A program made the position numbers and the translations under genes. Shown one piece after another: positions 37,644 to 46,496 of a stretch of 64,000 bases of DNA. Under the pieces are notes generated by a model, which was not told the DNA's origin, made no database searches, and worked only from the letters and a program-made list of their open reading frames with translations. Numbering within the stretch: position 1 is the first letter of the stretch; each line of letters begins with the position of its first letter. The DNA comes from JACVRW01 sp963728155 (GTDB lineage Bacteria; Actinomycetota; Thermoleophilia; Solirubrobacterales; Thermoleophilaceae), in NCBI GenBank assembly GCA_963728155.1, contig CAVSJF010000007.1:124001-188000 (forward strand). Reading direction: 5' to 3'.

Positions 37644-39823
37644 GCGTGAGCGGCTCAGCCGCGGCTCCCCACCGCGAGCTCGGCCTGACAGACGCCGAGT
37701 ACGAGGGCATCGTCGATCGCCTCGGGCGAGATCCCAATCAGCTCGAGCTGGCGGTGTTCTCGCTCATGTGGTCCGAGCACTGCGCCTACAAGCACTCGAA
37801 GAAGCTGCTGCGGGAGCTCCCGGTCGAGGGTCCACACCTGCTCATGGGGCCGGGCGAGAACGCCGGGGCGGTGGACGTGGGGGATGGCCTGGCGGTGGCC
37901 TTCAAGGTCGAGTCGCACAATCACCCCAGCGCGGTTGAGCCCTTTCAGGGCGCGGCCACCGGCGTGGGCGGCATCCTGCGCGACATCTTCGCGGTCGGCG
38001 CGCGGCCGATCGCGGTGCTCGACTCGCTGCGCTTCGGCGAGCTCGACTCGCCCCGCTCGCGCTTTCTCTTCGACTGGGCGGTCAAGGGCATCGGGCACTA
38101 CGGCAACTCGATCGGCGTTCCCACGGTCGGTGGCGAGGTCTTCTTCGAGTCCGCCTACGAGCAGAACTGCCTGGTCAACGCGATGTGCGTGGGTATCGCC
38201 TCGCAGGAGCGTCTCATCCGCAGCGCGGCCACGGGCGTGGGCAACCTGCTCGTCCTGCTCGGCGCGCGGACCGGGCGCGACGGGATCGGCGGCGCTTCGG
38301 TCCTGGCCAGCGCGGAGCTCTCCGCCGAGGACGCATCCAAGCGGCCCACCGTTCAGATCGGCGACCCCTTCGAGGAGTCGAAGCTGGTGGAGTGCTGCCT
38401 CGAGCTGCTCGAGGCCGAGACGCTCGCATCGTTGCAGGACCTGGGGGCGGCCGGGCTCTCCTCGTCGTCCTCGGAGATGGCTTCCAAGGGTGGTGTCGGG
38501 CTCGACATCGACGTGTCGCGCGTGCCGCTGCGCGAGGCGGACATGGAGCCCTTCGAGATCATGATCTCCGAGTCGCAGGAGCGGATGCTCTGCGTGATCG
38601 AGCCGGTTCGCCTCGAGGAGCTGACCGAGGTGTGCGAGCGCTGGGACGTGCGCGCCACCCCGATCGGCGCGGTCACCGACACCCGCAGCCTCCGTGTGTT
38701 CGACGGCGAAGAGCTGGTGGGCGACATGCCGGTGGAGGCCCTCGTGGACGAGTGTCCGCTCTACGACCTCGAGCCGTCCGAGCCGTCCGAGCCGGTCTAT
38801 CCCGATCCGCCGCGCCGCCTGGGCGGCGGCGAGACCCCCGAAGAGCTGCTGTTGGCACTGCTGGCGGCGCCCAGCGTCGCGTCCAAGCGCTGGGCCTACG
38901 AGCAGTACGACCCGATAGTCGGGTCGCGCACCGCTCGCCGCCCGGCGAGCGCCGACGCCGCCGTGCTGATGCTCGAGCGCGACGGCGGCAGCGGAGCGAT
39001 CGCGGTGTCGATCGACGGCAACGGCCGGCGCGTGGCCTGCGATCCCTACACCGGCTCGGTGGAGGCGGTGCTCGAATGCGCACGCAACCTCGCCTGCGTC
39101 GGCGCCGAGCCGCTCGGGCTGACCAACTGCCTCAACTTCGGCAACCCCGAGAAGGGGCACATCGCCTGGCAGCTCACCCGGTCGGTCGCGGGCCTGCGCG
39201 ATGCCTGCCTCGCCCTGGGCGTGCCGGTGGTGGGCGGCAACGTGTCGCTCTACAACGAAGGGGGTGAGGGGCCGATCTATCCCACGCCGATCGTCGGCAT
39301 GGTCGGCAAGCTGCCCGACCCCGAAAGGGTGCCGCGCACCGGCTTTGCCGCGGAGGGCCACGCGATCGCGCTGGTGGGGCCGTTCGCACCCGCCCTGGAG
39401 GGCTCTGAGCTGGAGAAGCTGCGTGGAAAGCTGTCCGGCTCGCTGCCCGCCGTGGATCTCCAAGAGCAAGCACGCGCGCTGGAGGTGCTGCGCGAGGCCG
39501 TGCGCTCCGGCGACCTGCCGACCGTGCACGACATCTCCGAGGGCGGCCTGCTGGTGGCGGTCGCGGAGTGCTGTCTCGACGGCGGCCTTGGCGCGCGGCT
39601 CGAGCTCGCAGCGGCCGACGAGCCGGCACTGTTCGGCGAGGGTCCGGGTGGCGTGGTGATCGCCGCGCCGGCCGCGGCGGTGGAGGCTGTCCCGGGGGCC
39701 CGGATGATCGGCTCGGTGGGAGGCGATGCGCTGGTGGTCGCTGGGGCGCTGTCGCTCCCGGTTGAACGGTTGCGCGAGACCTACGAGGGCGCCATCCCGG
39801 GCGCCTTTCTCTCTGCCGGCTAG
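37640..39823 (+). CDS. purL: FGAM synthase catalytic subunit PurL (small form)
   Basis: A 727-residue ATP-dependent synthase, the small PurL that needs PurQ and PurS. N-terminal VFSLMWSEHCAYKHS, then FKVESHNHPSAVEPF, GATGVGG-like GAATGVGGILRDIF, the DLGAAGLSSSSSEMA metal/ATP motif, VGGNVSLYNE and DISEGGLLVAVAE. The frame is intact throughout. The GTG start overlaps purQ, and the stop shares CTAG with the convergent CSLREA gene. Confidence 0.97.
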   Translation: MSVSGSAAAPHRELGLTDAEYEGIVDRLGRDPNQLELAVFSLMWSEHCAYKHSKKLLRELPVEGPHLLMGPGENAGAVDVGDGLAVAFKVESHNHPSAVEPFQGAATGVGGILRDIFAVGARPIAVLDSLRFGELDSPRSRFLFDWAVKGIGHYGNSIGVPTVGGEVFFESAYEQNCLVNAMCVGIASQERLIRSAATGVGNLLVLLGARTGRDGIGGASVLASAELSAEDASKRPTVQIGDPFEESKLVECCLELLEAETLASLQDLGAAGLSSSSSEMASKGGVGLDIDVSRVPLREADMEPFEIMISESQERMLCVIEPVRLEELTEVCERWDVRATPIGAVTDTRSLRVFDGEELVGDMPVEALVDECPLYDLEPSEPSEPVYPDPPRRLGGGETPEELLLALLAAPSVASKRWAYEQYDPIVGSRTARRPASADAAVLMLERDGGSGAIAVSIDGNGRRVACDPYTGSVEAVLECARNLACVGAEPLGLTNCLNFGNPEKGHIAWQLTRSVAGLRDACLALGVPVVGGNVSLYNEGGEGPIYPTPIVGMVGKLPDPERVPRTGFAAEGHAIALVGPFAPALEGSELEKLRGKLSGSLPAVDLQEQARALEVLREAVRSGDLPTVHDISEGGLLVAVAECCLDGGLGARLELAAADEPALFGEGPGGVVIAAPAAAVEAVPGARMIGSVGGDALVVAGALSLPVERLRETYEGAIPGAFLSAG

Positions 39824-41427
39824 CCGACGATCGAGAAGCGCCCGTGGGCGGGCACGGAACCGTTGCCCGCCGGATCGGTCGCCTCGGCGCGCACGCGGTA
39901 GGAGCCGGCGCTCAGGGTCGTTCCGCGGCCATTGCGGGTCACGTTGCCGGTGAAGCGCATCGACTGGCTGCCCTCGGGCAGGCTGTCGGCCAGCGATCCG
40001 GCCGCCGTCCAGCGAACGCAACTCCGGCGCCCGCGGTTGGCGCGCGACGGCCGTTGACAGCTCCCGCTGCGGCCCCGCCGCCCCGGGGCGCGGCGCTCGA
40101 AGCGGAGGTCGACCAGGGACGGCTCGGAGAGGTGGAAGACGAGTCTCGTCGAGCGCGGCAGGGAGCGGGTCCGCCGGGTGGCGCGGGAAGTGCGAAAGCG
40201 GGGCGCCGAGATCCGGAAGTTGCTGAGGATCGGCGCCACGAGGTCGGCAGCGGGTGGTTCGCCGCTCGCGGGCACCAGCTCCACCGCGCCGATGTCACAG
40301 GCGGCGCCCTGCGGGCGGAAGACGCCGCGCTGGTCCAAAGCCGGCGTCGGGCAGCCGATGGCGGCGTCTATCGCTGGGCTGGTCGCGGCGGGCAGGAGAG
40401 TCGGTGTGGTCCCGCCGTTGTCGGCCAGTGCGCCCAGCAGCGGATCGGTGGCGCTTAGGTTGGGAGCGCCGAAGGCGCAGCTCGAGCCCGTGTCGATGTT
40501 GCGCCCGAAGGACGTGAGCGCAGCGGCGCCGGCCACGTGACAGCCGGCTCCGGCGGCGTCGGCTGTGCCGTAGGCCACGATCGAGCTCTCGACGTTCAGC
40601 TGGCCGCTGGAGGTCGAGGCGAGGTTGCCGCCCCGCGCATCGTCTCCGGTCGCCGCGTTGCGGGCAACGGTCACATAGCTCAGCGCCGTGGCACCGCCGA
40701 TCGAGCTGACCCCCCCGCCGTACGACGCGGCTCCGGGTCCGAGGCCGCGGGCCTCGTTGCCCTCGATCGTGACGTTGACCAGGTTGAGCGGGCCGCCATC
40801 GTGAAAAATACCGCCGCCGAAGGCCGAGCCTGGAACGGTGGGGTCAACATATGCGGCGCGGTTGCCGTTGATCGTGCTCGAGCGCACGGTCAGCGAACCG
40901 GTTCCGCCCTTGTAGAGGCCTCCGCCGGCGGCATAGCCCCCTCCGCTGCGCACCACCTCGTTACCTGCGATGACGACGCGCTCGAGGAGGACCGATTGAG
41001 AACCGCTCACGTCCACGGACAGGCCGCCGCCCACGAGCGTCGCGGACCCGCCCGTCACGCCGAGGTCGCGAACCGTGGAGGTCAGGTTGGAGAGCAGAAC
41101 CGTGCCCTCGCCCGCCATGGTCTGGTCGATCGTCGTCTCCCGTGCGCCGGCGCCACGGATGTTCACATCGTGGCCGATCACGTTCAGCCGCCCCGCCAGT
41201 GAATGAGTGCCCGGTCCGAGGACGATGTCGTCCGAGCCCGCCGAGGCACTGGCCTCGTCCACAGCCGCCCGCAGGGTGCAGGCTCCCCCCGGTCCGGCGC
41301 AGATGCCATTCCCGAGGCTCGAATCGTTGCCGTCGCTGAGCGAGTTCACGCTGAACGTCGCGGCGTGTGCCGGCGCGGCCAAACCGAGGAGGAGCACGGC
41401 GGGAAGGATGGCTTTGAAGGCTCGCAT
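39820..41427 (-). CDS. Secreted CSLREA / choice-of-anchor Q beta-helix protein
   Basis: A 535-residue exported protein. A Sec signal peptide (to about residue 22, LAAPAHA) is followed by a CSLREA-type domain (FSVNSLSDGNDSS ... CTLRAAVDEAS) and a right-handed beta-helix region (about 70-300) with GGGLY, GGGIF and GGGVSS turns. A choice-of-anchor Q region follows with DPLLGALADNGGTTPTLLP, SPAIDAA, DQRGVFRP and CDIGAVEL. The C-terminal about 130 residues form a separate, Arg-rich domain. Such proteins are thought to sit on the cell surface; any enzymatic role is unknown. Confidence 0.8.
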   Translation of the reverse strand: MRAFKAILPAVLLLGLAAPAHAATFSVNSLSDGNDSSLGNGICAGPGGACTLRAAVDEASASAGSDDIVLGPGTHSLAGRLNVIGHDVNIRGAGARETTIDQTMAGEGTVLLSNLTSTVRDLGVTGGSATLVGGGLSVDVSGSQSVLLERVVIAGNEVVRSGGGYAAGGGLYKGGTGSLTVRSSTINGNRAAYVDPTVPGSAFGGGIFHDGGPLNLVNVTIEGNEARGLGPGAASYGGGVSSIGGATALSYVTVARNAATGDDARGGNLASTSSGQLNVESSIVAYGTADAAGAGCHVAGAAALTSFGRNIDTGSSCAFGAPNLSATDPLLGALADNGGTTPTLLPAATSPAIDAAIGCPTPALDQRGVFRPQGAACDIGAVELVPASGEPPAADLVAPILSNFRISAPRFRTSRATRRTRSLPRSTRLVFHLSEPSLVDLRFERRAPGRRGRSGSCQRPSRANRGRRSCVRWTAAGSLADSLPEGSQSMRFTGNVTRNGRGTTLSAGSYRVRAEATDPAGNGSVPAHGRFSIVG

Positions 41428-41516
41428 GTCCCCCTCTTTCTCGGCCTCACGAGTCCCAGATTGAGCCGGCGAAGGCGACAGGCACCGCTGGTACGCTTGC
41501 CGAGCGGGCAGGAGCC

Positions 41517-42971
41517 GTGCTCGGCTTCGCCTCCTCTTCCATGAATCCAGAGCTCGACTATCGCGACGGACCTCGCGACGAGTGCGGCGTCTTCGGCGTC
41601 TACGCGCCCGGCTCGGAGGTCGCGCGACTCGCCTATTTCGCCCTCTTCGCGCTTCAGCACCGCGGGCAGGAGTCGGCGGGCATAGCCACCAGCGAGGGTG
41701 GTCACATCATGACCGTCCGCGACCTCGGGCTCGTCTCCCAGGTCTTCGACGAGGAGAAGCTGCGGGCCCTGCAGGGCGAGATCGCCGTGGGGCACGTGCG
41801 CTACTCGACCACCGGTGCGTCGGCCTGGGAGAACGCGCAGCCGGTGTGGCGCTCGGACCGCCGCCAGGTCGCGCTGGCTCACAACGGCAACCTCATCAAC
41901 GCGGTCGAGCTGCACGCCGAGCTGTCCGCGCGCGGGGTGCAGTTCCGCGGCACCTCGGATTCGGAGATCATCGCCGCGCTGCTCTCCAACCACGAGGCGG
42001 CCTGCATCGAGGACGCTCTGGCCGAGGTCATGCCCCAGCTCGAGGGCGCTTTCTCGACCGTAGTCATGACGAAGGACACCGTGGTCGCCTTCCGCGACCC
42101 CGCCGGGCTGCGGCCACTGTCGCTCGGCAAGATCGGCGATCGCTGGTGCGTGGCGAGCGAGAGCTGTGCGTTCGACATCATCGGCGCCGAGCTAGTGCGC
42201 GAGGTCGCGCCGGGCGAGATGGTCTCCCTGGGCGCCCACGGGATCGAGACACGCCAGATCGTGGAGTCCAAGCGCCGCGCCTTCTGCGTGTTCGAGCACA
42301 TCTACTTCGCCCGCCCGGACTCGATTCTCGAGGGAAACCGCACCCAGGTGTCACGGCGCAAGATGGGCGAGATCCTCTTCCGCGAGTCCCCGGTCGAGGC
42401 CGACGTGGTGATCGCGGTGCCCGACTCGGGCAACCCGGCGGCCAGCGGCTACTCGCGCGCGTCCGGCATCCCGCGCGACGACGGGTTGATCAAGAACCGC
42501 TACGTGGCGCGCACGTTCATTCAACCCGGGCAGGAGCTGCGCAAGCACGGCCTGCGCATGAAGTTCAACCCGCTCCGCGAGGTGGTGGAGGGAAAGCGGC
42601 TTGTGGTGGTGGACGACTCGATCGTGCGCGGCAACACCACCCGGCAGATCGTGCAGATGCTGCGTGGCGTCGGGGCGCTCGAGATCCACATGCGCATCTC
42701 CGCTCCGCCGATCCGCCACCCCTGCCACTACGGCGTCGACATGTCCACGAGCCAGGAGATGGTTGCTCACGGGCGCACCGAGCAGGAGATCGCCGAGGAG
42801 CTCAACTGCGACTCGCTCGCCTACCTGTCGCTTGACGGGGTCTACGAGGCGATCCGCTCCACCCGCGAGACCCATTGCGACGCCTGCTTCTCGGGCGACT
42901 ACCCGCTGGCCCGCACCGACGCGGCCAACGGGAAGTTCGCGCTCGAGGAGCTGGCGGTGGTCCGGTCCTAG
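41517..42971 (+). CDS. purF: Amidophosphoribosyltransferase PurF
   Basis: First committed step of purine synthesis. About 476-484 residues. The N-terminal glutaminase Cys follows a short propeptide (RDECGVFGVY), and LQHRGQESAGIAT and GHVRYSTTG are conserved. The phosphoribosyl-transferase domain has the PRPP loop VVVDDSIVRGNTTRQI, and cysteines in AFCVFEH and CDACFSGDYP fit the B. subtilis-type 4Fe-4S form. The start may be GTG 41517 or ATG 41541; the latter gives a propeptide of 14 residues. A strong hairpin follows the stop. Confidence 0.95.
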   Translation: MLGFASSSMNPELDYRDGPRDECGVFGVYAPGSEVARLAYFALFALQHRGQESAGIATSEGGHIMTVRDLGLVSQVFDEEKLRALQGEIAVGHVRYSTTGASAWENAQPVWRSDRRQVALAHNGNLINAVELHAELSARGVQFRGTSDSEIIAALLSNHEAACIEDALAEVMPQLEGAFSTVVMTKDTVVAFRDPAGLRPLSLGKIGDRWCVASESCAFDIIGAELVREVAPGEMVSLGAHGIETRQIVESKRRAFCVFEHIYFARPDSILEGNRTQVSRRKMGEILFRESPVEADVVIAVPDSGNPAASGYSRASGIPRDDGLIKNRYVARTFIQPGQELRKHGLRMKFNPLREVVEGKRLVVVDDSIVRGNTTRQIVQMLRGVGALEIHMRISAPPIRHPCHYGVDMSTSQEMVAHGRTEQEIAEELNCDSLAYLSLDGVYEAIRSTRETHCDACFSGDYPLARTDAANGKFALEELAVVRS

Positions 42972-42980
42972 ACAGGCTGA

Positions 42981-43003
42981 GGGGCCGGCGCAACGCCGGC
43001 CCC
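42981..43003 (+). terminator. Strong hairpin after purF
   Basis: GGGGCCGGCG and CGCCGGCCCC form a perfect 10-bp stem around a 3-base loop, starting 10 bases after the purF stop and before the convergent DUF4394 gene. It has no U-tract, but the stability and position suggest transcription termination, perhaps from both sides. Confidence 0.72.
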
Positions 43004-43025
43004 CCGTACCTGCATCTGTTCTCGC

Positions 43026-43913
43026 TCAGCGCTGGTTGAGCGGAATGGCGATGGCCGTCACCTGGTTGCGGGAGCTGAAGCTTCCCTGCGATGACGCGCG
43101 GCCACTGAACAACGTGATCTTGTAGAAGGCGCTCTTCCCGCCGACGGTCAGCGAGGCAAAGCCCTGCACGCGGACGGTGGTGCCGTCACGCACGGTGCTG
43201 TAGATGTCCGAGCCAACCGTGCTGTTGGTATCGACGGTCAACTTCCCGGTCGGCGCCAGCAGCCCGGCGTTGGCCGGCGACTGGATCACGGTCTGGTCGA
43301 GCATCGAGTCGATGTCGTAGAGCGTGGTGGCCGTGTTGGGGTCGGCGTCGTTGTTGGTGTAAGCCGCGCCGGTCACGCCCATGGCCATCGTGGGCGCGGT
43401 CGCCGGGGGCACCGCGGGGTAGGTCAGCCGGCCGTCGGTCATCGTCGTTCCGTCGTCGACGTTGACCCGCAGGTTCTGACCGGTGTCGCTGATCACGCGC
43501 AGGCGATCGACGGTCGGGTTGAAGTCGACGCCGAAGGACGAGCCCTCCAGAGTGACGTTCAGGCGCGAGCGCAGCGAGGCCTTCCCGTTGCCGTCGTCGA
43601 TCACGTAGACGCCGCCACGGTCGCCCAGCCCGTAGAGGTCGCCGTTGTCGCCGTCGTTGCCCGAGGCGGGCCGGTAGTCGAGGCCGACGATCTTGGTGTC
43701 CGTGTCCAGGCCGCGGACCTTGCCCTCGGCCTTGGCCCTGCCGGGGCTGTCGGACTCGAAGGAGATGAGGCGGCCGTCGGCGGTCAGGCCGGATACGTCG
43801 AGGTCGTGGCCGCGCCAGTCGCGGCCGTCGTCATCATGACCGGCGCTTACGGCGGGCACGAGCATGAGCGAGACCGCCGCGGCGGCGGCGGACAGCTTGA
43901 TTGAGGCTTTCAT
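43026..43913 (-). CDS. Secreted DUF4394 protein
   Basis: A 295-residue exported protein with a Sec signal (residues 1 to about 24). The DUF4394 pattern repeats in order: GLTADGRLISFESDSPGRA, IVGLDYRPASG, LYGLGDRGGVYVID, SSFGVDFNPTVDRLRVISD and TGQNLRVNVDDGT. It probably folds as a beta-propeller; the function is unknown. ATG 43913 has GGGAGG 8-9 bases upstream. A perfect hairpin (43984-44005) lies in its upstream region. Confidence 0.83.
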   Translation of the reverse strand: MKASIKLSAAAAAVSLMLVPAVSAGHDDDGRDWRGHDLDVSGLTADGRLISFESDSPGRAKAEGKVRGLDTDTKIVGLDYRPASGNDGDNGDLYGLGDRGGVYVIDDGNGKASLRSRLNVTLEGSSFGVDFNPTVDRLRVISDTGQNLRVNVDDGTTMTDGRLTYPAVPPATAPTMAMGVTGAAYTNNDADPNTATTLYDIDSMLDQTVIQSPANAGLLAPTGKLTVDTNSTVGSDIYSTVRDGTTVRVQGFASLTVGGKSAFYKITLFSGRASSQGSFSSRNQVTAIAIPLNQR

Positions 43914-43983
43914 GAGGGGGTCCTCCCGGTCTTGGGGTGAGGGTCGGCGGCCCCTGCTCCGTTGCCGCTCTCCCAGGGCTATA

Positions 43984-44005
43984 GGGGGTTTCGTCGCAAA
44001 CCCCC
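43984..44005. repeat. Perfect inverted repeat upstream of the DUF4394 gene
   Basis: Arms GGGGGTTT and AAACCCCC (8 bp) flank the loop CGTCGC. It is about 71 bases before the DUF4394 start and about 90 bases before recQ, in the largest gene-free stretch (43914-44094). It could be an operator or a leader hairpin; nothing else is seen in this stretch. Confidence 0.5.
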
Positions 44006-44094
44006 GCCCGGGTTCATTTCGGCACCCTGCGTAACAGCAGTGCAAAATGCGGCTCACTACGGCCGGATGCGGCGCTACTGTGGCCTCCCTTCCG

Positions 44095-45873
44095 ATGGAT
44101 CTCGAGTCCGCTCTCCATTCGCTCTTCGGTTTTCGCGATTTTCGACGCGGCCAGCGTGAGGCATGTCTCGCGGCGCTGAGCGACCGCGACGTTCTGGTCG
44201 TCATGCCCACGGGCTCGGGCAAGTCGCTCTGCTACCAATTGCCCGCGCTGCTGCGCGACGACCTGACCGTGGTGGTGTCGCCGCTGGTCGCGCTCATGCA
44301 GGACCAGGTCGAGGCGCTCGGCGCACGCGGCCTCGGCGACCGGGTGGCGCTCGTCAACGCCCAGCAGAGCGGCGCGGATAACGCGGAGTCGCTGCGGCGC
44401 GCCGCAGCGGGCGAACTGCGCCTGCTCTATGTGGCGCCCGAGCGCTTCGGCGCGCGCGGGTTCCTCGAGCGCATGTCCGACGCCCGGGTTGGCCTCTTCG
44501 TGGTCGACGAGGCGCACTGCGTCTCACAGTGGGGTCACGACTTCCGCCCCGACTACTTCCGCCTGGCCGACGCCGCCCGCCGGCTGGGCGCTCGGGCCCT
44601 GCTGGCGTCCACGGCCACGGCCACGCCGCGGGTGGCCGCTGACGTGGTGCAGCGGTTGCGGCTGCGCGACCCGCTGCGGGTGGCCACCGGCTTCGACCGT
44701 CCGAACATCGCGTTCACCGTCGCGCGGCCCGCGGGCTACGAGAAGCGCGTGCTCGTGGCCGAGGCCCTGCGCAGGCCCGACGCCCTGCCCGCGATCGTCT
44801 ACGCGGGCACGCGCGCGGGCTCCGAGGAGATCGCGGGCGAGCTCAGCGAGGCGCTCGGCGAGGAGGCGGTGGCCTACCACGCGGGGCTCGATCGCGAGCA
44901 CCGAGCGGCGGTGCAGCGCCGGTTCCTGGCCGACGACGTACGGATCATCTGCGCCACCAACGCGTTCGGAATGGGCGTCGACAAGGCCAATGTCCGCACC
45001 GTGATCCACGCCACCGTTCCGTCGTCGCTCGAGGCCTACTACCAGGAAGCGGGGCGCGCGGGACGCGACGGGGCACCGGCCCGAGCCCTTCTCTTGGCCG
45101 AGAACCGCGACAAGGCCCTGCACGTGCACTTCATCAAGCGCGACGAGGTCGACGAGGGGCTCCCGGGCTGGCTCGCCGACCGGATCGCGGCGTCCGCCGA
45201 CGGCGACGGACGCTACATGCTCGATTCCTACGAGATCACCCGATCGCTGGCGGGCGACGGCGATCGGCTTCGCGCCCTGCTCGGGCACCTCACGCGCGCG
45301 GGGGTGATCTCTCCCACGCCGTCGGGTCCCGACCGGATCGCCGGACGGGTGCTCGGTCGCTTTGACGCCCGAGCGTCCGCGCTGTGCCGGTCCTCGCTCG
45401 AGGAGGGCTCTCGGGCCCGGTGGCGTCAGTACCGCGAGATCTGGGCCTACGTCGAGCTCGACAGCTGCCGTCGCCAGGCGATCCTCCGGCACTTCGGGGA
45501 GCAGATCGCGGTCGGTGGAGGTGACGCTTGCTGTGATGTCTGCGCTCCCAGCCTGGTGCCCACCGCCCCGGCGCCGGATCCGCAGGAGATCGAAAGCCTC
45601 GACGACGCGATCTTCTCCGTCGCACGAACCGCCCGGCCGGCGGTGGGGCGGACCACCTGCGCAGAGATCCTCCACGGCGCGCGCACCAAGAAGCTCCAGC
45701 GCAACTCCTACGACGGGCTGCCCGCGTACGGCACATCGTCGAGGATGCGGCGCGCCGACATACTCGCGCGGGTCGACGAGCTGCTCGAAGCCGGCCGCCT
45801 GGAGACCACCGGCGGGGCCTACCCGGTGCTGCGCATGCCCGCCGCCGCCGCCGTGCCATCTTCAGTCGGGTAG
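44095..45873 (+). CDS. recQ: RecQ-family ATP-dependent DNA helicase
   Basis: A 592-residue superfamily 2 helicase. Motif I is VMPTGSGKSLCYQLPA, motif II DEAHCVSQWGHDFRPDY, motif III ASTATATP and motif VI region YYQEAGRAGRDG. The RecQ C-terminal zinc region has DSCRRQAILRHF and CCDVCAP. The HRDC domain is not evident. ATG 44095 (start DLESALHSLFGFRDFRRGQ) fits the family better than the upstream GTG-like start at 44047. The TAG stop shares its last base with the purN GTG (TAGTG), so helicase and purine gene are coupled. Confidence 0.93.
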   Translation: MDLESALHSLFGFRDFRRGQREACLAALSDRDVLVVMPTGSGKSLCYQLPALLRDDLTVVVSPLVALMQDQVEALGARGLGDRVALVNAQQSGADNAESLRRAAAGELRLLYVAPERFGARGFLERMSDARVGLFVVDEAHCVSQWGHDFRPDYFRLADAARRLGARALLASTATATPRVAADVVQRLRLRDPLRVATGFDRPNIAFTVARPAGYEKRVLVAEALRRPDALPAIVYAGTRAGSEEIAGELSEALGEEAVAYHAGLDREHRAAVQRRFLADDVRIICATNAFGMGVDKANVRTVIHATVPSSLEAYYQEAGRAGRDGAPARALLLAENRDKALHVHFIKRDEVDEGLPGWLADRIAASADGDGRYMLDSYEITRSLAGDGDRLRALLGHLTRAGVISPTPSGPDRIAGRVLGRFDARASALCRSSLEEGSRARWRQYREIWAYVELDSCRRQAILRHFGEQIAVGGGDACCDVCAPSLVPTAPAPDPQEIESLDDAIFSVARTARPAVGRTTCAEILHGARTKKLQRNSYDGLPAYGTSSRMRRADILARVDELLEAGRLETTGGAYPVLRMPAAAAVPSSVG

Positions 45874-46496
45874 TGGCCGAGGCGTTTCGAATCGCCGTTC
45901 TGGTTTCGGGCAGCGGCACGAACCTGCAGGCGCTGATCGATCAGGTGCACGGGGCGGAGGTCGAGATCGTCGCCGTGGGCGCGTCGCGCTCCGACGCCCA
46001 GGGCCTGCAGCGTGCCGAGCGGGCGGGTATCGAGACCGGTGTGTTCACGCTTTCTGACGACGGCGCCCGGGAGGCGCGCGACGACACGCTGGGCGACTGG
46101 CTCGAAGCGCGAGGCGTCCGGCTCATCGTGCTCGCCGGCTGGATGGAGCTCCTCGGGCCGGAGTTCATCAGCCGCTTCGCGGGGCGCATCATCAACGTCC
46201 ACCCGTCGCTGCTCCCCGCGTTCGCGGGCCTGGGCGCGATCGAGCAGGCGGTCGAGTATGGAGTCAAGGTGACCGGTGTGACCATCCACTACGTCGACGC
46301 GGGCATGGACACGGGACCCGTGGTGCTCCAAGAGGCGCTGGGGCTTTCGTATCCTGCGGCCATCGCCGATATAGAACAGCGTGTCCATGCCGTCGAACAC
46401 CGGCTCCTGCCCCGAGCAGTGCGGTTGATCTCCCGAGGGCGCGTCCGCCCGGATCCCGCCCGCCCCCGAGTGATGCTGATCGCCGATGGCGATTGA
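45873..46496 (+). CDS. purN: GAR transformylase PurN
   Basis: Formyl-tetrahydrofolate-dependent formylation of GAR, step 3 of IMP synthesis. 207 residues with VLVSGSGTNLQALID, the catalytic Asn-His region IINVHPSLLPAFAG, and VHYVD-type VTIHYVDAGMDTGPVV. The start GTG uses the last base of the recQ stop. The gene overlaps purH by 11 bases. Confidence 0.95.
   Translation: MAEAFRIAVLVSGSGTNLQALIDQVHGAEVEIVAVGASRSDAQGLQRAERAGIETGVFTLSDDGAREARDDTLGDWLEARGVRLIVLAGWMELLGPEFISRFAGRIINVHPSLLPAFAGLGAIEQAVEYGVKVTGVTIHYVDAGMDTGPVVLQEALGLSYPAAIADIEQRVHAVEHRLLPRAVRLISRGRVRPDPARPRVMLIADGD

Noticed and set aside
37655..40021. Minus-strand open frame of about 788 codons opposite purL
   Set aside because: Antisense to an intact purL, with no recognisable motifs and biased composition.
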